In this document: positions 29,362-38,581 of the stretch, piece by piece
Layout of the letters: each line of letters opens with the position of its first letter
How positions within the stretch are numbered: position 1 is the stretch's first letter
Assembly: GCA_905182755.1 (NCBI GenBank)
Contig: CAJJCS010000002.1
Coordinates: forward strand, 62,001 to 126,000
Source of the DNA: Aequorivita sp. HC6-5
Lineage (GTDB): Bacteria > Bacteroidota > Bacteroidia > Flavobacteriales > Flavobacteriaceae
Length of the DNA: 64,000 nt
Reading direction: 5' to 3'
The notes under the pieces: generated by a model
Databases searched by the model: none
The model's input: only the letters and a program-made list of their open reading frames with translations
Told to the model about the DNA's origin: nothing
Translations under genes and position numbers: made by a program

Positions 29362-30069
29362 TTAAAGATTTACTTTGGTTCCAATATTCTCTCCAGAGAT
29401 CACTTTCATTAAGTTTCCACGAGTATTCATGTCAAAAACGATTATAGGTAGTTCGTTTTCTTGGCTTAGGGTAAATGCAGTAGTATCCATCACTTTGAGC
29501 CCTTTTTTTAATACATCTTCAAAAGAAATAAACTCAAATTTAACCGCATCTGCATTTTTTTCTGGGTCACTAGAGTAAATACCATCTACTCGAGTTCCTT
29601 TTAATATAACATCTGCGTTAATCTCTATAGCCCTTAAAACAGCGGCACTATCTGTCGTGAAATATGGGTTACCCGTACCTCCTCCAAAAATAACCACACG
29701 TCCTTTTTCAAGGTGACGCACAGCTCTTCGTTTTATAAAAGGCTCTGCTACTTCATTAATTTTAATAGCGCTTTGCAGTCTAGTAGGAATGCCTTGGTCT
29801 TCAAGGGCTCCTTGTAGGGCTAAACCGTTAATCACTGTAGCTAGCATGCCCATATGGTCTCCCTGTACGCGGTCCATACCTTTGCTGGCTCCTGCAACAC
29901 CTCTAAAAATATTTCCTCCTCCAATAACAATAGCAACTTGCACTCCAGTGGCTATAATTGCTTTTATATCTTGGGCATATTCTTTTAGTCTTTCTGGGTC
30001 AATACCGTATTGTAGGCTTCCCATCAAGGCTTCTCCTGAGAGTTTTAGAAGGATTCTTTTATAGTGCAT
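29362..30069 (-). CDS. pyrH: UMP kinase
   Basis: A 235-aa amino-acid-kinase-fold enzyme that phosphorylates UMP to UDP. The N-terminal [22 protein letters not shown] (about 50-57), the [15 protein letters not shown] block and [16 protein letters not shown] (about residues 128-143) are diagnostic. The gene is upstream of frr and follows tsf after a perfect hairpin, so pyrH-frr is probably a separate transcription unit. Confidence 0.97.
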   Translation of the reverse strand: MHYKRILLKLSGEALMGSLQYGIDPERLKEYAQDIKAIIATGVQVAIVIGGGNIFRGVAGASKGMDRVQGDHMGMLATVINGLALQGALEDQGIPTRLQSAIKINEVAEPFIKRRAVRHLEKGRVVIFGGGTGNPYFTTDSAAVLRAIEINADVILKGTRVDGIYSSDPEKNADAVKFEFISFEDVLKKGLKVMDTTAFTLSQENELPIIVFDMNTRGNLMKVISGENIGTKVNL

Positions 30070-30140
30070 AGTGGTGTTTTGTTAGTTGCAAAAATAGTGA
30101 AATTATAAAAGATGTTTCTAACTAAGCATATAAAAAAGAA

Positions 30141-30177
30141 AAATCCGTTTTCAACACAGAGGTTGAAAACGGATTTT
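30141..30177 (-). terminator. terminator after tsf
   Basis: A perfect 15-bp stem, with AAATCCGTTTTCAAC at 30141-30155 pairing with the complementary run at 30162-30176, and loop ACAGAG. On the reverse strand it is followed by TTTTTCTTTTTT-like sequence, as expected for the end of the rpsB-tsf unit. Confidence 0.9.
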
Positions 30178-30198
30178 ATAAGTATATACGTTCTTGAC

Positions 30199-31167
30199 TT
30201 ACGCCAAAGTAACTCTCTTAAACCCTACTACAGCAGCATCTCCTTTGCTGGCAACGTACTGTGCAACATTTTTCTTTTCATCCATAATGAAGTTTTGATC
30301 TAACAAACATTTCTCTTGGTCTAGAGAAGTATTATCAGAAATAAAACGCTCCATTTTTCCAGGAAGAATTCTATCCCAGATTTGTTCTGGCTTTCCTTCT
30401 GCTTTTAATTCTGCTTTTGCAGCCTCTTCAGCAGCACTTAAAGCCTCTGTTGTTAATTGAGACATTGAGATGTATTGAGGAATGTTTTTAAGGGTTTTCC
30501 CTAAACGTCCTAGCTCAATATTATCTTTTTCAATAACAGCAATTCTTGCTTCTGTTTCATTTGCAACAAACTCAGGGGTAAAATCTTTGTATGATAATGT
30601 AGTGGCTCCCATAGAAGCGACTTGCATTGAAACACTTTTACTAACCTCTGCAGCCGTATCACTATCTTTAGATAAACCAACAAGAGCGCCAATTTTCTTT
30701 CCGTGGATATAGGTGCCAACAAAAGGTGCTTCTAGTATTTCAAAACCACCTATTTCTAGTTTTTCACCAATAACACCTGTTTGCTCAATTAGTTTTTCAG
30801 CAACAGTCATCTCTGTGTTAAAAGCTGCAGCTAAGAATGCCTCTTTTGAGTCATAATTAATTGCAATGGCAGCCATTTCTTTAGCCATTGCAGAGTATGA
30901 ATCATTGTTTGCAACAAAATCAGTCTCACAGTTTAAAGACACAACAACACCTCTTGTTTTTGCATCATTAATTTGAGAAACAACAGCCCCTTCACTAGAG
31001 TCACGGTCTGCTCTTTTTTCTGCAATTTTTTGTCCTTTTTTTCTAAGGATACCAATGGCATCATCAATGTTTCCTTCTGCTTCAACAAGGGCTTTTTTAC
31101 AGTCCATCATTCCAGCTCCGGTTTTCTTTCTTAATTCGTTTACTTGTGCGGCGGTTATTTTTACCAT
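30199..31167 (-). CDS. tsf: translation elongation factor Ts
   Basis: A 322-aa EF-Ts, somewhat longer than the 283 aa of E. coli. The N-terminal UBA-like domain has ELRKKTGAGMMDCKKALVEA; the core begins with SQINDAKTRGVVVSLNCETD and FVANND, which contact EF-Tu. A C-terminal module (about 270-322, ISDNTSLDQEKCLLDQNFIM) is typical of Bacteroidota EF-Ts. It exchanges GDP for GTP on EF-Tu. The gene follows rpsB on the same strand with a gap of 130 bases, and ends at a strong terminator. Confidence 0.97.
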   Translation of the reverse strand: MVKITAAQVNELRKKTGAGMMDCKKALVEAEGNIDDAIGILRKKGQKIAEKRADRDSSEGAVVSQINDAKTRGVVVSLNCETDFVANNDSYSAMAKEMAAIAINYDSKEAFLAAAFNTEMTVAEKLIEQTGVIGEKLEIGGFEILEAPFVGTYIHGKKIGALVGLSKDSDTAAEVSKSVSMQVASMGATTLSYKDFTPEFVANETEARIAVIEKDNIELGRLGKTLKNIPQYISMSQLTTEALSAAEEAAKAELKAEGKPEQIWDRILPGKMERFISDNTSLDQEKCLLDQNFIMDEKKNVAQYVASKGDAAVVGFKRVTLA

Positions 31168-31297
31168 CGTATTGTTTTTTTATTATTTCCGAATGGTCGG
31201 AAATTTTATTATTGTATTTGTGAACTTAAAAAGTCGCTTAATAGAATTTCTAGAAGAAAAAAAATTAAACGACTCTATATCTTAATTGAATCGAGAC

Positions 31298-32245
31298 CTA
31301 CTCTTCTTCTTTAGTAGCTTCTTCTTCTTTTACAGCCTTTTTAGCTGGCGCTGCTTTTTTCGGGGCTGCTTTTTTTGTAGCTGCTTTTTTTGGAGCTGCT
31401 GCTTTTTTTGGAGCTGCTTCTTTTTTTGGAGCTGCTGTTTCTTCTGTAACTGCTGCTGCTTCTTTTACAGGAGCCGCTTCTTCAGTTTCTTTAGTTTCAA
31501 CAGGAGCTTGTTTTTCAGCTTTTGCTTTTTCAGCACTTTCTTTTCCAGCTTTACGTTCTGATAGACCTTCTTTTACAGCATCTGCAACAGCGGTCATGAT
31601 CTTGTCTATAGACTTTGATGCATCATCATTTGAAGGGATGACATAATCGATTACTCTTGGATCACAGTTTGTGTCAACCATTGCAAAAATTGGAATATTT
31701 AATTTTATAGCCTCTGCTACTGCAATGTGCTCACGTGTTGTATCAACAACAAATAAAGCTGCAGGCAAACGACTCATTTCTCCAATAGAACCTAAGTTTT
31801 TTTCTAGTTTAGCACGTAAACGGTCTACTTGTAGACGCTCTTTTTTGGAAAGTGTCATGAAGGTTCCGTCTTGCTTCATTCTATCAATAGTAGCCATCTT
31901 CTTGACAGCTTTTCTGATAGTTACAAAGTTTGTTAACATTCCGCCAGGCCATCTTTCTGTGATGTAGGGCATGTTTACAGATTTTGCTTTTTCAGCAACA
32001 ATGTCTTTTGCTTGTTTTTTGGTAGCTACAAAAAGTATTTTCCTACCAGAGGCTGCTATTTTCTTTAAAGCTTCTCCAGCTTCCTGAATTTTTGCAGCAG
32101 TTTTGTATAGATTGATGATGTGAATCCCATTACGCTCCATGTAGATGTAAGGAGCCATGTTTGGATTCCATTTTCTTGTTAGGTGTCCAAAGTGTACACC
32201 TGCATTTAGAAGTTCTTTAACTTCTGTGTTGTTGTCTTTTGCCAT
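31298..32245 (-). CDS. rpsB: ribosomal protein S2 with Ala/Lys/Glu-rich C-terminal tail
   Basis: A 315-aa S2. The S2 core (about 1-230) is complete: LLNAGVHFGHLTRKWNPNM, FVATKKQAKDIV, ERWPGGMLTNF and VDTNCDPRVIDYVIPSNDDA. Residues about 230-315 form a low-complexity tail built from APKKEAAPKKAAAPKKAA-type blocks and ending in a Glu-rich run. Long tails on S2 occur in related flavobacteria; their role is unknown. The downstream gene is tsf, the near-universal pairing. The 216-base region upstream separates it from rpsI and contains a hairpin. Confidence 0.97.
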   Translation of the reverse strand: MAKDNNTEVKELLNAGVHFGHLTRKWNPNMAPYIYMERNGIHIINLYKTAAKIQEAGEALKKIAASGRKILFVATKKQAKDIVAEKAKSVNMPYITERWPGGMLTNFVTIRKAVKKMATIDRMKQDGTFMTLSKKERLQVDRLRAKLEKNLGSIGEMSRLPAALFVVDTTREHIAVAEAIKLNIPIFAMVDTNCDPRVIDYVIPSNDDASKSIDKIMTAVADAVKEGLSERKAGKESAEKAKAEKQAPVETKETEEAAPVKEAAAVTEETAAPKKEAAPKKAAAPKKAATKKAAPKKAAPAKKAVKEEEATKEEE

Positions 32246-32348
32246 TTTGTTTTTAGTTTACGTTCTGTGTGTTTAGATGTCAATTACTTAGTTTACCTTT
32301 TTGCTACTAGGGCTTTGGGTAAGGAGTAATTTAGATGCTAAACTAATT

Positions 32349-32370
32349 GTCCCACCCGGCAGAGCGGGAC
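32349..32370 (-). promoter_or_regulatory. hairpin in the rpsB upstream region, possible leader element
   Basis: GTCCC (32349-32353) and GGGAC (32366-32370) enclose a GC-rich 12-base loop within the otherwise AT-rich 216-base gap before rpsB. It has no T tract, so it is not a terminator. A ribosomal-protein binding leader is possible but unproven. Confidence 0.35.
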
Positions 32371-32461
32371 TAACAGCTTATTAATATAATTGTATTTCTA
32401 TGAACTTGTATGAAGCAAGAAAAATTCTTCCCCCAAATACCCAAAAAATTGGGTGTAAAAA

Positions 32462-32848
32462 TTAACGTTTCGAGAATTGGAATTTTTTACGGGCTTTTTT
32501 CTGTCCGAATTTCTTTCTTTCTACCATTCTTGGATCTCTAGTTAAAAGACCTTCTGGTTTTAAGATTCCTCTGTTCTCATCATTTAATGTGCACATTGCA
32601 CGAGATATAGCCAAACGAATTGCTTCTGCTTGTCCAGTGATACCACCACCAAAAACATTTACTTTAATGTCAAAGGTTTTCTCATTGTCTGTCATTACAA
32701 GTGGCTGCATTACTTTGTATCGTAATGTTGGGGTTGTAAAATAATTATCAAACTCACGCTTGTTGATTGTGATGTTTCCTTTCCCTTGAGATAAGTAAAC
32801 ACGCGCAACAGCGGTTTTTCTTCTTCCAATTTTGTGTATAGTTTCCAT
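32462..32848 (-). CDS. rpsI: ribosomal protein S9
   Basis: A 128-aa S9. The start HKIGRRKTAVARVYLSQGKG, GGGITGQAEAIRLAISRA, and the C-terminal DPRMVERKKFGQKKARKKFQ, ending FSKR, are diagnostic; the terminal Arg reaches the P-site tRNA. The ATG overlaps the rplM stop by one base (TAATG), so the L13 and S9 genes are translationally coupled, as in most bacteria. Confidence 0.98.
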   Translation of the reverse strand: METIHKIGRRKTAVARVYLSQGKGNITINKREFDNYFTTPTLRYKVMQPLVMTDNEKTFDIKVNVFGGGITGQAEAIRLAISRAMCTLNDENRGILKPEGLLTRDPRMVERKKFGQKKARKKFQFSKR

Positions 32849-33306
32849 TACTTAGTTGCGGTATTAATTTTAATAGCTCTTGGTTTTTGCGCTTCTTGAC
32901 CGTGGTTTGCATCTGCATACACTTTCAAGTTTCTAAAAAGTACTGAACCTAATTTGTTTTTAGGCAGCATTCCTTTAACCGCCTTCTCAACAACGCGTGC
33001 TGGATTCTTGTCTTTTAATTCTGTAGCAGTAAGGCTTTTTTGTCCACCTGGGTAACCAGTGTGACGTATGTAAGACTTTTCTGCCCACTTGTTCCCTGTT
33101 AATTGGACGTTGCTTGCGTTTATGATAATCACATTATCTCCACAGTCTACATGAGGTGTAAAGCTTGGCTTGTGTTTACCGCGAAGTAATTTTGCAACTT
33201 CACTCGCAAGACGACCTAGTGTGTGCCCGTCCGCATCTACTATTAACCACTCTTTTGTTACAGTGGCTTTATTAGCAGATACTGTTTTGTAACTTAATGT
33301 ATCCAT
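32848..33306 (-). CDS. rplM: ribosomal protein L13
   Basis: A 152-aa L13. [49 protein letters not shown] and GMLPKNKLG are diagnostic. It is the first gene of the rplM-rpsI unit and has a well-matched promoter upstream (TTTG, 19 bases, TATTTTTG), giving a leader of about 50 bases with a small GC-rich hairpin. In E. coli L13 is an autoregulator of this operon; whether that holds here is inference. Confidence 0.98.
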   Translation of the reverse strand: MDTLSYKTVSANKATVTKEWLIVDADGHTLGRLASEVAKLLRGKHKPSFTPHVDCGDNVIIINASNVQLTGNKWAEKSYIRHTGYPGGQKSLTATELKDKNPARVVEKAVKGMLPKNKLGSVLFRNLKVYADANHGQEAQKPRAIKINTATK

Positions 33307-33342
33307 TATAGTTCTTTGTCTAATTATTAATAAATTATTTCT

Positions 33343-33392
33343 GTCCCGTATTATCGGACGGCAAAAATACTGTTATTTATTTGAATAACAAA
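33343..33392 (-). promoter_or_regulatory. rplM-rpsI promoter and leader hairpin
   Basis: Reverse strand: TTTG (33392-33389), 19-base spacer, TATTTTTG (33369-33362). The spacer contains a 7-bp-arm dyad, TGTTATT/AATAACA (33371-33390). Just downstream, the future leader holds a short GC-rich hairpin with GTCC/GGAC arms (33359-33343). The promoter match is strong; the regulatory role of dyad and hairpin is inference. Confidence 0.7.
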
Positions 33393-33539
33393 TAGTAAAA
33401 GATACATTTTCGTTTATTTTTTTGAAATAAAATCCTAAAGATAAACCCCTTGTTTAAAGGGGCCTCTCAATTTATAAATCTGGTGTTACTCTTGTGCTGA
33501 TTTTACTCAACACCTGTATAGGAATTTGAGTATTAACAT

Positions 33540-34634
33540 TTAGCGCGTTTTGGCTATTTTAAACGTTTCATTATTAATACGCACATAAAACATATTTCCA
33601 GATAGTGAAGAAAGGTCAATTTGTTTTAAGTTGCCCTTTAATTCTCCTGAGAGCATTAATTGACCTAGCACAGAATACACTTGGTAAAAGGCGTCCTGTT
33701 GTAAAGATATGTTTACAACACCTCTAGTTGGGTTAGGATACAAAATTGTCTGACTTATGTTCTCTTGTGTATCTAAAACTTCACATTCAAAACTACTTTC
33801 TATGTTTGATGCAAGTGGATTGTCTTGAACGTAATCTGTCAGTAAAGAACAATAGCAATCGTTTTGATCTACATATAATTTAAACCATGATAGTGCAACT
33901 TTACCAACACTTGAGTTGCCTCCCTCTGGTGTATTTGCAACACCATGATTACCATTTTCTATTTCAAAGAGGAGTTTATTTGTGCTATTTGGGGTGTTAT
34001 CATAATGTATGTTGGCATGAATCCCTGGAGGAGCAACCGTATCATCTTGCCCACTAAAAATCACTACAGGGCTGCTATGATCTAAATCTGGGTTTGGAAG
34101 CCAAGGACATAGCGCAACGACTCCCTTAATGCTATTGTCTAAAACAGCAGCACGTTGTGCTCCTCCGCCTCCCATGGAGTGTCCACTTACGGCAAACTTG
34201 TCTTCATCTATAGCTCCAAGTAGTGGTGAGGCATTTCTGGTGTTCTCTTCTCGTAGTGTTTCTAGGGCATCCAATAAAGCTTCTGCTCTGGCTTCTGGAA
34301 AATCATAAATCGAATTTGTACCAATAATAATAGTAACAATACCATGAGAGGCATAAAATGGCCCCCAGGCCTCAACACTATTTGGCGAGGCGGTAAAACC
34401 TGGTACAATAGCGATACTAGCATAGGGTGGTGTAGCGTTTGTAGGATAATAAACTGTGGCGCCAAAATAGTCCGGGCCATTACGAAGTCCGTCTGCCTCT
34501 GTGAGGGTGGCAACATCATAAATCCCTGGGTTGCTTAGGCTACCAATGGTGATCTCCTCGCACTGAGAAAACACCGTTGTAGTAGCTAGAAATAAAGCCA
34601 ATAAAACAACTGTTTTTGTATATAATTCTCTCAT
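33540..34634 (-). CDS. secreted alpha/beta hydrolase of the PETase/cutinase family with T9SS type A tail
   Basis: A 364-aa protein: signal peptide (1-24, ending TTVFSQ), hydrolase domain (about 30-265), and a C-terminal T9SS sorting domain (about 296-364, YPNPTRGVVNIS onward). The hydrolase aligns by eye with actinobacterial cutinases and PETases: VPGFTASPNSVEAWGPFYAS (oxyanion-hole region, Phe80 where those have Tyr), GHSMGGGG with nucleophile Ser153, CPW with Trp178, DDTVAPP with Asp198 and NGNHGVAN with His230. The triad is complete. Known Bacteroidota PET hydrolases (PET27, PET30) have this same architecture. The native substrate may be natural polyesters or cutin-like lipids; activity on PET is inference. 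It stands alone, next to polA. Confidence 0.88.
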   Translation of the reverse strand: MRELYTKTVVLLALFLATTTVFSQCEEITIGSLSNPGIYDVATLTEADGLRNGPDYFGATVYYPTNATPPYASIAIVPGFTASPNSVEAWGPFYASHGIVTIIIGTNSIYDFPEARAEALLDALETLREENTRNASPLLGAIDEDKFAVSGHSMGGGGAQRAAVLDNSIKGVVALCPWLPNPDLDHSSPVVIFSGQDDTVAPPGIHANIHYDNTPNSTNKLLFEIENGNHGVANTPEGGNSSVGKVALSWFKLYVDQNDCYCSLLTDYVQDNPLASNIESSFECEVLDTQENISQTILYPNPTRGVVNISLQQDAFYQVYSVLGQLMLSGELKGNLKQIDLSSLSGNMFYVRINNETFKIAKTR

Positions 34635-34714
34635 CTTGTATGCTTTAATTTTTTGTAAAATACAATAGTATTATTTGAAATGCAAGAACAAGGCTTTTGT
34701 AAACAACGTATTTG

Positions 34715-37576
34715 TTAATGTGCCTGTAGCCAATTCTCACCCTCTCCTAGTTCAACATCAAGAGGCACCGCTAGTGTGTAAGCATTTTCCATTTCAGTTT
34801 TAATGAGTGTTTTCATTTCAGAGAGTTCTGGCTTGTACACATCAAAAACTAGTTCATCATGTACCTGCAGTAGCATCTTGGTTTTATAGCCGCCTTTCTC
34901 TAATTTTTCATGAATGTTTATCATGGCAATTTTAATAATATCTGCCGCGCTTCCTTGAATAGGAGCATTGACGGCATTACGCTCTGCCCCGCCACGCACT
35001 ATGGCGTTGGAACCATTAATATCTTTTAAATATCTGCGACGGCCTAAAACTGTTTGTACATAGCCATTATCTCTTGCAAAATCTACCAATTCGCTCATGT
35101 AATTACGCAATTTCGGGTAGGTTTTGTAATAGGTGTCAATAAGTTCTTTTGCCTCACCTCTTGAAAGATCTGTTTGGTTGCTTAGTCCAAAGGCAGAAAC
35201 GCCGTAGATAATACCAAAGTTTACAGTTTTAGCATTACTTCGTTGCTCTCGGGTTACCTGCTGTAAGGGTACATTAAATACTTTAGCCGCTGTAGAGGAG
35301 TGAATATCTAGCCCATCTTTGAAGGCCTTCATCATGGTTTGTTCTTCACTTAATGCGGCAATGATACGAAGCTCAATTTGAGAATAATCTGCAGCCACCA
35401 ATACATACTCCTGGTTTCTTGGAACAAAGGCTTTTCTCACCTGTCTTCCTCTTTGGGTGCGTATTGGGATATTTTGCAGGTTAGGGTTATTGCTGCTAAG
35501 GCGTCCTGTTGCCGCAACTGTCTGCATGTAGTCTGTATGGACTCTTCCCGTGGCCTGTTCTATTTGTAGTGGCAAGGCATCTACATAGGTCGATTTTAGC
35601 TTGGCTAGCCCACGGTATTCAAGTACATCTGCAATAATTTGATGCTCTTTAGCCAGAGAAGAAAGCACATCTTCTGCGGTAGAGTATTGCCCTGTTTTTG
35701 TTTTTTTAGGCTTGGCAACAAGTTTCATTTTACCGAAAAGAATTTCTCCCAATTGCTTTGGAGATGCAATGTTAAATTCTTCTCCAGCCTCTTTGTAAAT
35801 GTTGGCCTCTAGGGTAAGAATGTCATGGTCTAAATCTCCAGAGAGTGACTGTAAGAACTCCTTATCTAGATTGATGCCCTCTGCTTCCATAGCCGCAAGA
35901 ACTCTTAGAAGTGGCACCTCAATGTCGTCAAATAATTTTTGAAGATTATTGTCTTTAAGCTCTTTGGCGAAGTGCTCTTTGAGCTGAAATGTAATATCTG
36001 CATCTTCTACCGCATATTGTGTTTGCTGGTCTATAGGCACATCGCGCATCGATTTTTGGTTTTTCCCTTTTTTACCAATGAGCTCTGTAATAGATACGGG
36101 CGTGTAGTTTAAATACGTTTCTGCCAATATATCCATGTTGTGTCTCATATCTGGATTGATCAGGTAATGGGCCAGCATGGTGTCAAATAATTTTCCGTGT
36201 ACCGAAATATTATATTTACGTAAAACCTTAATATCGTATTTTAAATTTTGCCCAACCTTTTCAATTTCTGTAGCTTCAAAAAAGGGACGTAATTGTTCTA
36301 TAATTTGCTGGCTAGCGTCTCTGTCTTCAGGAAAGGGAAGGTAGAATCCTTTGCCCTTTTCCCAAGAAAAAGCAATTCCAACAAGCGCTGCGGTAAGCGG
36401 GTTTAGCCCTGTTGTTTCTGTGTCAAAACAAACGCTGGGTTGCTTCATTAGATTTTCTATAAACAAGCGTGTTCCCATACCAGGTTGTATGGTTTGATAA
36501 AAATGTTCTGTGTCTTTAATGGTTTTTCTACTGCTGTAGCTCTGGCTTTGCGCAGTAGGTTCACTGTCTCCACCAAATAGTGAAAACTGCCCTTCTCCAG
36601 CGCTAGGACTTGCTGGTGTTGGAGATGTCTTTTTTGAATCAGTAGCAGCCGTCTTGGGTTGGTTACTGGTTCCTTTTGTAGCCATGGCCTGCTCAGAGAA
36701 TGTATTGGCAAAGCTAGTGGTGAGGCGGCGAAACTCTAATTCTTCAAAAATTTCTGTAACGGCGCCAATATCTGGAGCACTCATCTGAAAATTGGCTGCA
36801 TTAAAATCTACGGGCACATCCAGCATTATGGTGGCTAGTTCTTTGCTAAGAAGGCCAAGGTCTTTATTGGCCTCTATTTTTTCTTTCATTTTTCCTTTGA
36901 GCTGCGCTGTATTGGCAAGTAGCCCCTCCATAGAACCAAATTGGCTAATGAATTTTTTGGCAGTTTTGTCTCCAACTCCCGGAAGTCCAGGAATGTTATC
37001 TGCACTGTCACCCATCATCCCTAAATAATCGATGACTTGCATGGGGTCAGTAACTTCAAATTTCTTTTGTACCTCTGGGATTCCCCAGGTTTCATACCCA
37101 CCTCCAAAAACAGGACGATACATGAAAATATTATCTGAAACCAGCTGAGCAAAATCCTTATCTGGAGTAACCATAAAGGTTTGATATCCTTCTTTTTCTG
37201 CTTTTTTTGCCAAGGTTCCTATCACATCATCTGCCTCAAAACCTTCTTTAACCATGATGGGTATATGCATGGCAGTTAATATTTTTTGAATATACGGTAC
37301 CGCTATTTTAATGCCATCTGGCGTTTCATCTCTATTGGCCTTATACTCTGGAAATAGTTCGTTTCTGGCCTGGCTACCTCCTTTGTCAAAACAAACGGCT
37401 ATATACTCTGGACGTTCTCTTTTAATAACATCAATAAACGAATTCATAAACCCTAAAATAGCAGAGGTATCCATCCCTTTGCTATTAATGCGAGGGTTTT
37501 TAATAAGTGCATAATACCCTCTAAAGATTAAAGCAAATGCATCAATAAGAAATAAACGTTTTTTTGGTTGTGACAT
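34715..37576 (-). CDS. polA: DNA polymerase I
   Basis: A 953-aa three-domain polymerase. The 5'-3' exonuclease domain is at about 1-295 (LFLIDAFALIFRGYYAL, FEADDVIGTLA), a linker rich in Ser/Thr/Pro at about 310-375, then a 3'-5' exonuclease domain with CFDTETTGLNPL (about 398-409), and the polymerase domain with DYSQIELRIIAALS (motif A), RSNAKTVNFGIIYG (motif B) and LQVHDELVFDV (motif C). Proofreading residues thus look intact. The ATG at 37576 gives the normal N-terminus; an in-frame extension to 37717 is upstream noise crossing the promoter. Roles: Okazaki fragment maturation and repair. Confidence 0.97.
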   Translation of the reverse strand: MSQPKKRLFLIDAFALIFRGYYALIKNPRINSKGMDTSAILGFMNSFIDVIKRERPEYIAVCFDKGGSQARNELFPEYKANRDETPDGIKIAVPYIQKILTAMHIPIMVKEGFEADDVIGTLAKKAEKEGYQTFMVTPDKDFAQLVSDNIFMYRPVFGGGYETWGIPEVQKKFEVTDPMQVIDYLGMMGDSADNIPGLPGVGDKTAKKFISQFGSMEGLLANTAQLKGKMKEKIEANKDLGLLSKELATIMLDVPVDFNAANFQMSAPDIGAVTEIFEELEFRRLTTSFANTFSEQAMATKGTSNQPKTAATDSKKTSPTPASPSAGEGQFSLFGGDSEPTAQSQSYSSRKTIKDTEHFYQTIQPGMGTRLFIENLMKQPSVCFDTETTGLNPLTAALVGIAFSWEKGKGFYLPFPEDRDASQQIIEQLRPFFEATEIEKVGQNLKYDIKVLRKYNISVHGKLFDTMLAHYLINPDMRHNMDILAETYLNYTPVSITELIGKKGKNQKSMRDVPIDQQTQYAVEDADITFQLKEHFAKELKDNNLQKLFDDIEVPLLRVLAAMEAEGINLDKEFLQSLSGDLDHDILTLEANIYKEAGEEFNIASPKQLGEILFGKMKLVAKPKKTKTGQYSTAEDVLSSLAKEHQIIADVLEYRGLAKLKSTYVDALPLQIEQATGRVHTDYMQTVAATGRLSSNNPNLQNIPIRTQRGRQVRKAFVPRNQEYVLVAADYSQIELRIIAALSEEQTMMKAFKDGLDIHSSTAAKVFNVPLQQVTREQRSNAKTVNFGIIYGVSAFGLSNQTDLSRGEAKELIDTYYKTYPKLRNYMSELVDFARDNGYVQTVLGRRRYLKDINGSNAIVRGGAERNAVNAPIQGSAADIIKIAMINIHEKLEKGGYKTKMLLQVHDELVFDVYKPELSEMKTLIKTEMENAYTLAVPLDVELGEGENWLQAH

Positions 37577-37671
37577 GGTTGCTTTATCTTTTGAGTTTGG
37601 CCCAAGGGTTTTTAAAATGTTTCTAGTTATCGTGTTTTTGAGTGTAGCATAAAAAACAATACTATGATATC

Positions 37672-37706
37672 CAAAAATAGAAAAAACACTAGAGAGTTTT
37701 ACCAAA
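37672..37706 (-). promoter_or_regulatory. candidate polA promoter
   Basis: Reverse strand: TTTG (37706-37703), 23-base spacer, TATTTTTG (37679-37672). The -7 box is exact; the spacer is at the long end of what is accepted for flavobacteria. It leaves a leader of about 90 bases. Confidence 0.45.
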
Positions 37707-37742
37707 AGCCAATACAAAATATCAATAGAATATACACCAATA

Positions 37743-37776
37743 AAAAAGCCCTACACTTTTTGGTGTAGGGCTTTTT
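37743..37776 (-). terminator. terminator between the paralogous secreted genes and polA
   Basis: A 14-bp stem, AAAAAGCCCTACAC with GTGTAGGGCTTTTT, loop TTTTTG. It has a T run in both orientations and ends the transcript that comes from 37825-39283. Confidence 0.92.
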
Positions 37777-37824
37777 AGTATTCTTTGCCTAAAGGGATAT
37801 TTGTAGTGCTATATGCGTATTATT

Positions 37825-38535
37825 TTAAAGGCTATCGTAGTACTTTACCGCTGTAAGTAAATCTTCTTGTTTGTTAAGATCTAAATTATATTGCTTTGTA
37901 AAGGCTTTCATTTGAGTTTGTTTTTCTCCAAATACCTTTAGTTTTTTGCTTCTAGACTTAGGCATTTGATAAAATTTACCACTTTTAGTCACTAAGTAAA
38001 AAACAGGTTTGTCTTTAAAAACAGCAGGAAGTGTTTTTGTGATGGAAGATGTAGCCTTTTTTTCTCGGCTTAAAATCTTTTATGTGTTTTTTATACAGCG
38101 CTATTTGACCTCCTTCAAAGATAACTTGAAAATAACCTCCATTTTCAACACCTCCTTGGTAGGGTACAAACACATATATGTCCTCTATAATCTTAACATA
38201 TATGTCTTGAGATTTAGTAAAACTCTTGCGTTTTCATCATCTGAGCTAAGGATTTGTTTTACCTCCATCTCATCTGCAACGGCATTGTATCTTATCGCTA
38301 TGTTATCAGCAAGGAGTTTTCCTTCTTTGTAAATGTTCCCTAGTAAAAAACTTGGATTGTTGTAAGGAGTACCTTTATAGGTTTTTGTGTCTTTAAAGTT
38401 AACATCCTTATTTTGTCTTTTTATGTAGTTATCTAAAAGAAAAACATCTGAAACAAACATTGCAGAGTCAAATTGTGCTAAAGCTGTGTTAAGTGTTAAT
38501 ACACATAAAACAACGGTAAGAATAGTTTTTTTCAT
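37825..38535 (-). CDS. secreted protein of unknown function, paralogue of the next gene, two frameshifts
   Basis: The open frame (116 aa) starts with a signal peptide (1-20, LNTALAQ) and stops at 38185. Adding one base in TTT at 38213-38215 and removing one from the T7 run at 38057-38063 yields about 236 aa ending in YYDSL at 37825, matching its neighbour at 38582-39274. Shared features: NIYKEGKLLADNIAIRYNAV in the first half, YFQVIFEGGQIALYKKHIKD mid-protein, and the C-terminal YNLDLNKQEDLLTAVKYYDSL-like end. I do not recognise a characterised family. It is probably a periplasmic or surface protein of a tandem pair. Confidence 0.75.
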
Positions 38536-38581
38536 TGGTATGGTTTTTATTTATAATAATAATGCAAAAACTTTGCCAAGA

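Noticed and set aside
31286-31561. A Phe/Ser/Cys-rich open frame on the plus strand opposite rpsB
   Set aside because: It is the antisense image of the Ala/Lys-rich S2 tail and has no independent support.
37577-37717. N-terminal extension of polA
   Set aside because: It crosses the promoter box and lacks the conserved polymerase I start; ATG 37576 fits.
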